64,000 nucleotides of DNA from NCBI RefSeq assembly GCF_900104605.1, contig NZ_LT629960.1, positions 1,736,001 through 1,800,000 of the forward strand, given 5' to 3'. The notes under the pieces are model-generated. The model was not told the DNA's origin. It made no database searches and saw only the letters and a list, made by a program, of their open reading frames with translations. This document shows, one piece after another, positions 18,993-26,623 of this stretch. This DNA comes from Tidjanibacter massiliensis. Lineage in GTDB: Bacteria > Bacteroidota > Bacteroidia > Bacteroidales > Rikenellaceae. Position 1 is the first letter of the stretch, and every line of letters starts with the position of its first letter. A program made the position numbers and the translations under genes.

Positions 18993-19647
18993 CAGGGAGG
19001 TACGTGAGAAACTCGTCTCCCGCGGAGTGCAGTCGCTCTCCGACCGGGAGCTGCTGAGCATCATATTGGGCGAAGGCAGCGCGGGATACAGCGCCGTGGA
19101 GACCGCCGGCCGCATTCTCGATGCCTACGACGGTTCGCTGCCGGCCATGGCCCGGGCCGACATGACGCGCTTGCGCATGACCGAAGGCATCGGCGTTAAA
19201 CGGGCCGCGGTCTTGACAGCGGTTTTCGAACTCGCCGGGCGCCTGCACAGACAGGAGGCCGCCGCTCCGGCTTCCATCCGCACCAAGGACGACGTAACGG
19301 CGCTTTTCGCCCCGCTCCTCGCCCGGCTGCCGCACGAAGAGATGTGGGCACTCTACCTCTCTTCCGCGAACGGCGTAATCGAAAAGATGCGCGTGAGCCA
19401 GGGCGGAGTCACGGCCCTGGTAGTGGATTACAAACTCATCGTGAAACGCGCGGTGGAGGTACTCGCCTCCTCCCTCATCATCGTCCACAACCACCCTTCG
19501 GGCGTGGCCGCACCGAGTCCCGAAGACATATCCATCACCAAACGCATCGGCGACGCGGCAGCACTCTTCGATATCGGCCTCGTTGACCATATCATCATCG
19601 CCGACGGTTCTTCATACAGCTTCCGGCAATACGGACTGATAAAATGA
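18976..19647 (+). CDS. radC: RadC family JAB-domain protein
   Basis: 223 residues. The N-terminus (SDRELLSIILGEG...LRMTEGIGVKRAAVLTAVFELAGR) is a helix-hairpin-helix-like region, and the C-terminal MPN/JAB domain carries IVHNHPSGVAAPSPEDISITKRI, the zinc-binding HxHPSG...D motif, around residue 175. RadC was named for DNA repair but its biochemical role is not settled; the domain architecture suggests a DNA-associated metalloprotease-like protein. It overlaps the end of rnc, so the two are translationally coupled. Confidence 0.92.
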   Translation: MEKLTDREVREKLVSRGVQSLSDRELLSIILGEGSAGYSAVETAGRILDAYDGSLPAMARADMTRLRMTEGIGVKRAAVLTAVFELAGRLHRQEAAAPASIRTKDDVTALFAPLLARLPHEEMWALYLSSANGVIEKMRVSQGGVTALVVDYKLIVKRAVEVLASSLIIVHNHPSGVAAPSPEDISITKRIGDAAALFDIGLVDHIIIADGSSYSFRQYGLIK

Positions 19648-19742
19648 ACCGAGAGCGACCGCACACACCGCCCGCAGGAGATGCCCCCGAATGCAGCCGA
19701 AAACCACAACGGCCGACACGGGGCATACCTTATTAATAATAA

Positions 19743-20513
19743 TTACAGCATCCCGAAATGACGGAGGGCTTTGGCAATGCCCGAAGCATCCGTACCGGTA
19801 GTCACATAATCCGCCGCGGCCTTTACCGCCGCATCGGCATTTCCCATGGCGACACCGATTCCGGCATAGCGGAGCATGGTAATGTCGTTGTCGCCGTCGC
19901 CGAACGCCATACACTCCTCCCTGGCAAACCCGTAATGGTCGAGAACCTTTTGGATACCGATATGTTTGCCGCCTCCGCGGGGAATAATGTCGCAGAGCAG
20001 ATGCGTCCAGCGCGTAGCCTCGCACGCGGGCATACCGCGCAGCACGGCCTCTTCCTGCTCGATATTCCCGAAAAAGATGAGCTGCAGGATGGGATGGTTC
20101 GGAATGTCGGAAATATCGGTCGGTTCGGGCAGGTCCAGGTTGATGAGGGCCGCCCCTTCGCGAGCCATATCCGTCACCGCATTCATCCGTATGAAATCCA
20201 CCCCCTCGAATATGGTGGCCACCCCGTGCTTCCGGACGAAGGCTACCGCGGCACGGACATCTTCGACAGGCATGGCATTGGTATGTATGACCTCATCTCC
20301 TATCCGCACGCACTGTCCGTTGAGCGACACGATACCATCGAACAGGGATTTGTCCACGTTGTCGATGAGCAGTTCGTGCCGACCCGTGGAGATGAATAGC
20401 TTCATCCCCTGCCCGCGGAGCGCCTCCAGCGCCTTTCGGGTGCTCTCGGGCATCCTGTGCGTCTTGAAACTCACCAACGTACCGTCTATATCGAAAAATA
20501 CCGCCCTTACCAT
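19743..20513 (-). CDS. HAD superfamily (Cof-type) phosphatase
   Basis: 256 residues starting at ATG 20513 (MVRAVFFDIDGTLVSFKTH). Motif I DIDGTL with the nucleophile Asp, motif II FISTGRH, and motif III/IV GGGKHIGIQKVLDHYG...CMAFGDGDNDITMLRYAGIGVAMGNA place it in the IIB/Cof subfamily. These hydrolyse sugar phosphates, nucleotides or pyridoxal phosphate; substrate is not predictable here. It converges with radC; the 95-nt gap contains no clear hairpin. Confidence 0.9.
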   Translation of the reverse strand: MVRAVFFDIDGTLVSFKTHRMPESTRKALEALRGQGMKLFISTGRHELLIDNVDKSLFDGIVSLNGQCVRIGDEVIHTNAMPVEDVRAAVAFVRKHGVATIFEGVDFIRMNAVTDMAREGAALINLDLPEPTDISDIPNHPILQLIFFGNIEQEEAVLRGMPACEATRWTHLLCDIIPRGGGKHIGIQKVLDHYGFAREECMAFGDGDNDITMLRYAGIGVAMGNADAAVKAAADYVTTGTDASGIAKALRHFGML

Positions 20514-20710
20514 GATTTTCCCGTGTAAAGTGACCTTCAGTAACCGGGGCAAAAATAGGAAATATTCGTCGAAGTATCACAGCGGATACCCGATGTTTCA
20601 GGCCCGCTGCGAGGAGACCGGCCGCACGGACCGAAAGCGGACAACCACACGGAGGACATCCTCCGCAGCCGGAGCACATGACAATTATTGATGATTTAGG
20701 CAACCGTCGC

Positions 20711-20741
20711 TTTGTTTTCTTCCGGCGTTTTCCTATATTTA
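20711..20741 (+). promoter_or_regulatory. Promoter of the EF-G paralog
   Basis: TTTG (20711-20714), a 19-nt spacer, then TATATTTA (20734-20741). It predicts a leader of about 125 nt before ATG 20875. It is the only signal noted in the 20514-20874 gap. Confidence 0.68.
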
Positions 20742-20874
20742 GGGTCGATATATCTCCGCCGCCGGAATGAAGGCCGTTACGGGCCGCCGGGCGGCGCACG
20801 CGGAAACGGCAGGCCAGCCTGCCGGAGGAAGGGATATGTCCGTTGCGAATCATTAACCTAATAATAAACGGCGC

Positions 20875-23031
20875 ATGAAAAACTATCAAACTTCAGAGAT
20901 TAAAAACGTGGTCCTGCTCGGCGCCCCTGGCTCGGGGAAGACTACCTTTGCTGAGGCGATGGCTTTCGAAGGAAAAGTCATCGACCGCAGGGGCAGCATA
21001 GAGAACGAAAACACCCTCTCCGACAACACGGACCTCGAACACTCCAACCGGCGAAGCATCTACTCCACGATACTCTACACGGAGTTCATGAACCACAAGC
21101 TGAACATCATAGACGCTCCCGGTTCCGACGACTTCAGCGGCGGCCTTTTCGCGGCGTTCAAGGTGGCCGATGTCGGACTGATGCTGTTCAATGCGCAGAA
21201 CGGTTTCGAAGTGGGGAGCGAGATACAGTCGCGTTATGCGAAGACATACAACGTCCCGCTGGTCGGCGTGATAAACCAGCTCGACAGCGAGAAGGCCAAC
21301 TGGGAGGGAACCCTGGAGAGCATCGCCTCTTTCTCGAAAGTGAAACCGATTGTCGTACAGTATCCGGTCAACCCGGGCCTCGGCTTCGATGCCTTCATCG
21401 ACGTACTGCTCATGAAGATGTTCCGCTTCAAGGACGACAACGGCACGCGCGAAGAGCTGCCCATACCGGCCGAACATGCCGAAAGGGCCGCAGAACTGCA
21501 TCAGGCACTGCTGGAAGCTGCAGCGGAAAACGACGAAACTCTGATGGACACCTATTTCGAAAAGGGCGACCTTGAACCCGACGAAATCCGCAAGGGACTC
21601 GGCATGGGTATCGCCAACCGCGACTGGATGCCCATCTTCTGCGCCTCGGCGAAAAAGGACATCGGCACGAAGCGCATCATGGAGTTCATCATCAAGGTCG
21701 CACCGAACCCCGACCAGCGTCCTCCCATGACGGATACCGAGGGGAACGACATACCGGCAGACCCGGCAGGTCCGACGATACTCTTCGTCTTCAAGAGCTC
21801 GATAGAACAGCATGTAGGTGAAATCAGCTATTTCCGCGTAGTCAGCGGCAAGGTCACCGAGGGTATGGAGCTGCTGAACATGCGCACGGAGAATAAGGAG
21901 AAACTGTCCCAGCTCTTCGCCGTTGCCGGAAAGAACCGCGTGAAGGTCAGCGAAATGAGTGCCGGAGACATCGGATGTACGGTGAAACTGAAATCCACCC
22001 GCACGGGCGACACCCTCGCCCCCGCAGGTTCGCATACGGTCATCTCCCCGATGGTCTTCCCCGAACCGCGTTACCGCGCCGCAGTCCGGGCCGTGAACCA
22101 GGCCGACGAAGAGAAGCTCGGCGAACTGCTCAACAAGGCCCGGTACGAAGACCCCACCCTGCTGGTCGAGTACTCCAAGGAGCTCAAACAGACCATCGTA
22201 CAGGGACAGGGCGAGCTGCATCTCAAGATACTGCGCGACCAGATAATGGGCGGCAGTAAGATAGACATCGAATATTTCGCACCCAGAATACCCTACCGCG
22301 AGACCATCACCAAGACCGCGGCAGCCGATTACCGCCACAAGAAACAGTCCGGCGGTGCAGGACAGTTCGGGGAGGTGCACCTGGTCATCGAACCCTATTA
22401 CGAAGGCATGCCCGAACCCTCGAAGTACAAGGTGGACGGGAAGGAGCTCACGCTCAACGTGAAGAACAAGGAAGAGTACGACCTCGACTGGGGCGGCAAA
22501 CTGCAGTTCTACAGTGCCGTCGTGGGCGGTGCGATAGACGCCCGCTTCATGCCGGCCATCCTCAAGGGTATCATGGAGAAGATGGAAGAGGGACCGCTGA
22601 CGGGTTCCTATGCCCGCGACATACGCGTCATCGTGTACGACGGCAAGATGCATCCGGTCGACTCGAATGAAATCTCCTTCAAGCTCGCCGGCCGCAACGC
22701 ATTCAAGGAGGCGTTCCGCAATGCCGGTCCGAAAATTATGGAGCCTATCTACAATGTGGAGGTGCTCGTGCCTTCGGACAAGATGGGGGATGTCATGAGC
22801 GACATGCAGAACCGCCGCGCCATTATCGAAGGCATGTCGTCTGAAGGAGGTCTCGACCGCCTCTCGGCACGGGTACCGCTCTCGGAACTCTACCGCTACT
22901 CGACTACGCTCAGTTCGCTCACCAATGGCCGTGCGACCTATACCATGAAGTTCGCTTCGTACGAACAGGTTCCCTCCGATATTCAGGAGAAACTGCTCAA
23001 GGCGTATGCGGATACCGACAAGGACGAATAA
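20875..23031 (+). CDS. fusA2: Elongation factor G paralog (EF-G2 type) with altered GTPase centre
   Basis: 718 residues with the full EF-G layout: G domain (about 1-290), domain II, III, IV (QSGGAGQFGEVHLVIEP) and V. It differs from canonical EF-G at nucleotide-binding motifs. G1 is GAPGSGKTT rather than AHIDAGKTT; the G3 motif is DAPGSDDF, where the catalytic His of DTPGH is Ser; G4 is NQLD instead of NKxD; and the switch I RGITI is RRSIY. A Bacteroides EF-G2 lacking GTPase activity has been reported to support translation under nutrient-poor gut conditions, and this protein fits that type. Monocistronic, with its own promoter and terminator. Confidence 0.92.
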   Translation: MKNYQTSEIKNVVLLGAPGSGKTTFAEAMAFEGKVIDRRGSIENENTLSDNTDLEHSNRRSIYSTILYTEFMNHKLNIIDAPGSDDFSGGLFAAFKVADVGLMLFNAQNGFEVGSEIQSRYAKTYNVPLVGVINQLDSEKANWEGTLESIASFSKVKPIVVQYPVNPGLGFDAFIDVLLMKMFRFKDDNGTREELPIPAEHAERAAELHQALLEAAAENDETLMDTYFEKGDLEPDEIRKGLGMGIANRDWMPIFCASAKKDIGTKRIMEFIIKVAPNPDQRPPMTDTEGNDIPADPAGPTILFVFKSSIEQHVGEISYFRVVSGKVTEGMELLNMRTENKEKLSQLFAVAGKNRVKVSEMSAGDIGCTVKLKSTRTGDTLAPAGSHTVISPMVFPEPRYRAAVRAVNQADEEKLGELLNKARYEDPTLLVEYSKELKQTIVQGQGELHLKILRDQIMGGSKIDIEYFAPRIPYRETITKTAAADYRHKKQSGGAGQFGEVHLVIEPYYEGMPEPSKYKVDGKELTLNVKNKEEYDLDWGGKLQFYSAVVGGAIDARFMPAILKGIMEKMEEGPLTGSYARDIRVIVYDGKMHPVDSNEISFKLAGRNAFKEAFRNAGPKIMEPIYNVEVLVPSDKMGDVMSDMQNRRAIIEGMSSEGGLDRLSARVPLSELYRYSTTLSSLTNGRATYTMKFASYEQVPSDIQEKLLKAYADTDKDE

Positions 23032-23051
23032 CGGAAACGAAGATACGCAAA

Positions 23052-23084
23052 GCAGGGCGGTGGAACCACCGCCCTGCTATTTTA
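23052..23084 (+). terminator. Terminator of the EF-G paralog gene
   Basis: A perfect 12-bp stem (23052-23063 with 23066-23077, loop aa) followed by attttaaa, 20 nt after the stop. Confidence 0.88.
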
Positions 23085-23174
23085 AAGGCTGCCGACCATA
23101 ATGGCAGAATAATTGTTATCACAAAAACGCCCTCCGGTCATGGGGTGCTCACCAGAGCGGGCATTGTAGAAAAG

Positions 23175-23262
23175 GCGACTTCTCAAGCCCCCGTAACCCC
23201 CAACCGAAGGGCTTTATATTGTCCTTCTTAAAAACTGTACGGGGGGTAATATGAGAAGTCGC
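23175..23262. repeat. Long interrupted inverted repeat
   Basis: gcgacttctca (23175-23185) and cccccgta (23188-23195) are complementary, in order, to tacggggg (23238-23245) and tgagaagtcgc (23252-23262). Together they form a 19-bp stem with a two/six-nt bulge around a 42-nt loop rich in T. It sits in the 557-nt gap between the EF-G paralog terminator and the ABC promoter. It could be a structured RNA element or the remnant of a small inverted-repeat element. Confidence 0.6.
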
Positions 23263-23545
23263 GTAACAAATATACGCTATTTTTCGATAACAACAAATAT
23301 TACGGCGGATAAACGCCTCTCCGAATCCTCCGCAGGACAGAATCGTTGCCTCCCGAACCTCCTTCATGCCCCTTTGCAGCCCTGTACGGACGGCCGAAAG
23401 GGGGAATCCGCCCGCCTTCCGTGACGGCAAAATGCCGCATACCGGCAGGCGTCCGCTGCGGCACTTTCCGCCGCACGGCGAACCGAACCGATTGTCCGGC
23501 CTCAACATAAGCGCAGCAATGCAGCCGGTCATCGGAAAAAAATAT

Positions 23546-23553
23546 TACTTTTG
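23546..23553 (+). promoter_or_regulatory. Promoter -7 box of the ABC operon
   Basis: TACTTTTG matches TAnnTTTG 36 nt upstream of ATG 23589; no convincing upstream box. Confidence 0.5.
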
Positions 23554-23588
23554 TTCCGTTGCTATCCAAAACCCAAAACAGTTATCAA

Positions 23589-24509
23589 ATGGCTATATTG
23601 AGAGTTGAAAACGTTACAAAACGTTTTGCCAACCATACGGCCCTCGACGACGTATCGCTTGAGATACCGCGCGGCTCGGTCTATGGCCTGCTCGGCCCGA
23701 ACGGAGCGGGAAAGACCACGCTTATCAGGATAATCAACCGCATCACCGCCCCCGACAGCGGCAAGGTGTACCTCGACGGCCGCGAACTCGCTCCGGAGGA
23801 CGTCTACAAGATAGGCTATCTGCCGGAGGAACGCGGACTCTACAAACAGATGAAGGTGGGCGAACAGGCCGTCTATTTCGCACAGCTCAAAGGTCTCTCC
23901 CGCAGAGAAGCGACCGCCCGGCTGAAGGTGTGGTTCAAGAAATTCGGCATAGAATATTGGTGGGACAAGAAAGTGAGCGAACTGAGCAAGGGCATGGCGC
24001 AGAAGCTCCAGTTCATCGTCACCGTCCTGCACGAACCCCAGCTGCTCATCTTCGACGAACCGTTCAGCGGATTCGACCCCATCAACGCCAACATGCTGAA
24101 AGAGGAGATACTCGCCCTGCGCGATAAAGGGGCGACGGTCATCTTCTCCACCCACAACATGTCGTCGGTGGAGGAGATATGCGACCACATCACGCTCATC
24201 AACAAATCGCACAACATCCTTACCGGAAAACTCGACGATATCCGCCACGAACACGGAACCAACATTTTCGAAGTGGAGTTCCGGGGCGACCGGGAACGGT
24301 TGAAGGCGCAGCTTTCCAACCGCTACACGATATTGGAGACGGAAGGGGAAGATGCGCTGCGGAATGCGCTCAAAATACATCTGACCGAACACGAACAGAT
24401 ACGCGAGCTGGTTTCCGCAATCAACTCCGCCGTCGAGATACGTTCCTTCAGGGAGATTATCCCCAGCATGAACGACATATTCATCAAGGCCGTCGCAGGC
24501 CAGCTTTAA
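23589..24509 (+). CDS. ABC transporter ATP-binding protein (export type)
   Basis: 306 residues from ATG 23589 (MAILRVENVTKRF). Walker A GPNGAGKTT, signature LSKGMAQKLQFI (LSGGQ variant), Walker B LLIFDEPFSGFDP and the H-loop STHNM are intact. The 80-residue C-terminal extension (TNIFEVEFRGD...IIPSMNDIFIKAVA) is typical of NatA/CcmA-like exporter ATPases with DUF4162-like tails. It energises the adjacent permease, whose gene starts 19 nt downstream. Substrate unknown; sodium or small-molecule efflux are the usual suggestions for relatives. Confidence 0.9.
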   Translation: MAILRVENVTKRFANHTALDDVSLEIPRGSVYGLLGPNGAGKTTLIRIINRITAPDSGKVYLDGRELAPEDVYKIGYLPEERGLYKQMKVGEQAVYFAQLKGLSRREATARLKVWFKKFGIEYWWDKKVSELSKGMAQKLQFIVTVLHEPQLLIFDEPFSGFDPINANMLKEEILALRDKGATVIFSTHNMSSVEEICDHITLINKSHNILTGKLDDIRHEHGTNIFEVEFRGDRERLKAQLSNRYTILETEGEDALRNALKIHLTEHEQIRELVSAINSAVEIRSFREIIPSMNDIFIKAVAGQL

Positions 24510-24528
24510 ACCGGAAGGAGGAAGGACA

Positions 24529-25848
24529 ATGGGAAAAATCGGATTGATAGCACGCAGGGAGTTCAACGAACGCGTACGCAAGAAAAGCTTCATCATCACC
24601 ACCATACTGATGCCTCTGTGCATGGTCGGCATCATCGTACTCATGGCCTGGCTGATGACGCGCGAAAGCGACAAGGAGCGGGAGATAATCGTGATAGACG
24701 ACAGCGGCATGGTGGCGCCGCATCTCGTGAACGAAAGTTCCATCCGCTACCGGATGGCGGACCGCACCCTCGAACAGATGCAGGAACAGGCACCGGAAGG
24801 GGCCTTCGGCATTCTGGTCATAGGACATGACATCATGAGCAACCCAAAAGCCGCCCAGCTCTTCACGTACGAATCCTCCACACTGATGATTGAGGAGTCC
24901 ATATCGGGACAGATACGCAAGATAGTGGAAGACGCGAAGCTGAAAACATACGATATAGACAATCTGGACGAGATACTCGCGGAGGTACAGACTCCCATCA
25001 AGCTCCAGACCAAGGAGATTACCGACTCCGGAGAGACGCGGGACTCCTCCAGCGCACTGAACATGGCAGCCGCCTACATCTTCGGCCTGCTCATATACAT
25101 GTTCGTATTCATGTACGGCACCATGGTCATGCAGGGAGTCATCGAGGAGAAGAGCAACAAGGTGCTCGAGCTGATGGTATCGTCCGTCAAACCTTTCCAG
25201 CTCATGATGGGCAAAATACTCGGCATCGCCTCCGTAGCCCTCACGCAACTGTTGATTTGGGTGGTATTCATCGCAGTCGCGGGAGGCGCGGCGATAAACT
25301 ATTTCGCGGGGGATGCGATGGCCGCCGCGGCCGCCATGAATGCGGGAACCGCAGGGATGCCGGCCGCCATGGGCGACATCGGCGCCGACGAGATGGCGAT
25401 ACTCAGCCGCCTGACGGACATGCGCTACATCCTCACGACCGTCATAGGCTTCATCGTTTATTTCATCGGCGGATACCTCCTTTACGCAGCCATGTTCGCC
25501 GCGGTAGGCAGCGCCGTGGACAACGAGAAGGATACCCAGAACCTGCAGCTTCCCATCACGGTGCCCCTCATACTCGCCATCGTGGTCATGGTAAGCGCCA
25601 TGCAGGACCCGAACAGCCAGATAGCCTTTTGGTTCAGCATGATACCCTTTACCTCGCCCGTCATCATGATGGCCCGCCTGCCTTACGGAGTTCCCATGTG
25701 GGAGCTGCTGGTATCGGTGGGACTGCTCTACCTGACCTTCGTGGGCACGGTATGGCTCGCCGGCAAGATATACCGCGTCGGAATCTTCATGTACGGGAAG
25801 AAACCCTCGTTCAGAGAGCTGTTCAAGTGGGTCAGGTATAAATATTGA
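24529..25848 (+). CDS. ABC-2 type transporter permease (NatB-like)
   Basis: 439 residues. One N-terminal membrane helix (FIITTILMPLCMVGIIVLMAWLM), a large extracytoplasmic domain (about 45-175), then five or six helices including AYIFGLLIYMFVFMYG and the family motif GVIEEKSNKVLELMVSSVKPFQLMMGKILG around residue 210, diagnostic of ABC-2 family permeases. It forms a two-gene operon with the ATPase. A low-complexity Ala/Met-rich loop (AMAAAAAMNAGTAGMPAAMGD) lies between helices. Substrate not identifiable. Confidence 0.88.
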   Translation: MGKIGLIARREFNERVRKKSFIITTILMPLCMVGIIVLMAWLMTRESDKEREIIVIDDSGMVAPHLVNESSIRYRMADRTLEQMQEQAPEGAFGILVIGHDIMSNPKAAQLFTYESSTLMIEESISGQIRKIVEDAKLKTYDIDNLDEILAEVQTPIKLQTKEITDSGETRDSSSALNMAAAYIFGLLIYMFVFMYGTMVMQGVIEEKSNKVLELMVSSVKPFQLMMGKILGIASVALTQLLIWVVFIAVAGGAAINYFAGDAMAAAAAMNAGTAGMPAAMGDIGADEMAILSRLTDMRYILTTVIGFIVYFIGGYLLYAAMFAAVGSAVDNEKDTQNLQLPITVPLILAIVVMVSAMQDPNSQIAFWFSMIPFTSPVIMMARLPYGVPMWELLVSVGLLYLTFVGTVWLAGKIYRVGIFMYGKKPSFRELFKWVRYKY

Positions 25849-25889
25849 CGTTTCACCTGCGGCGGTTACTCCGCAAAGGCCGGAAACAT

Positions 25890-25897
25890 TACCTTTG
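25890..25897 (+). promoter_or_regulatory. Promoter -7 box of the collagen-like lipoprotein gene
   Basis: TACCTTTG, a match to TAnnTTTG, 79 nt upstream of ATG 25976. Confidence 0.6.
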
Positions 25898-25975
25898 CAG
25901 AGACGGCAGAGGGCGAAAGGTACGGTATTTGCCGCCTGACGGAACGGAATCGACAAAACACAAAACTCCATAGCA

Positions 25976-26416
25976 ATGAAAAAACTGCTTATTCTGATTG
26001 GGGCTGCGGTACTCCTGTTCGGATGCACCGGCCCGATGGGACCGCAGGGGCCTCAAGGTCCGCAGGGAGAAGGTTCGCAGACGTTCACCCTGACATACAA
26101 ACTGGCCTCCGCCGACTGGGAGAAGAATACCGATGCAGCGGGCAATTTCATCGGCTGGTGGCATGAGATACAGATGCCCGAACTCAGCACCTATGTCTAC
26201 GAATACGGCATGTACAACGTCTACCTGTGGGATGGCAACATACAGGTACCGCTGCCCCTGATTGTCTACAACGAGACGGACAACGCATTATGGGAGAAGA
26301 AGATCTCCTGCGACTTCGCAGTGGGTTCGGTAGCGGTTTACTATCAGGAGAACGACTTCATGAACGAGGGGTACCGCCCCGAGGATATGACCTTCCGCAT
26401 CCACCTGGTTTGGTAA
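25976..26416 (+). CDS. Small lipoprotein with collagen-like Gly-X-Y tract
   Basis: 146 residues. Signal MKKLLILIGAAVLLFGC with lipobox Cys at 17, immediately followed by TGPMGPQGPQGPQGEG, a run of about five Gly-X-Y triplets, then a beta-rich domain of about 110 residues with many aromatic residues (GWWHEIQMPEL, YEYGMYNVYLWDG). Short collagen-like stalks after a lipid anchor occur in many Bacteroidetes lipoproteins; a tract this short would give at most a short stalk or trimerisation element. Function of the globular part unknown. It has its own promoter and a bidirectional terminator. Confidence 0.82.
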   Translation: MKKLLILIGAAVLLFGCTGPMGPQGPQGPQGEGSQTFTLTYKLASADWEKNTDAAGNFIGWWHEIQMPELSTYVYEYGMYNVYLWDGNIQVPLPLIVYNETDNALWEKKISCDFAVGSVAVYYQENDFMNEGYRPEDMTFRIHLVW

Positions 26417-26527
26417 GACTTCCCGTGCCGGGATGAACGGGAAGAGGCGACGCCTTTCCCGAAAGCAGAAGCGCCCGGCGTAGCGACGGAGGGACAGCAG
26501 CGGATGAAAGTCCCGTCAGACAGAGCC

Positions 26528-26561
26528 GAAGGGGTAAAGACGATTTGGTCTTTACCCCTTC
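26528..26561. terminator. Bidirectional terminator between the lipoprotein and uvrA-like genes
   Basis: Perfect 14-bp stem gaaggggtaaagac (26528-26541) with its complement (26548-26561) around a 6-nt loop, between two convergent genes. Confidence 0.7.
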
Positions 26562-26623
26562 ACCTTTATGGTGACGTATACTCCGTATCCGGCCTGACAT
26601 TGGTTCCGTACCAAGCCGTGCAA

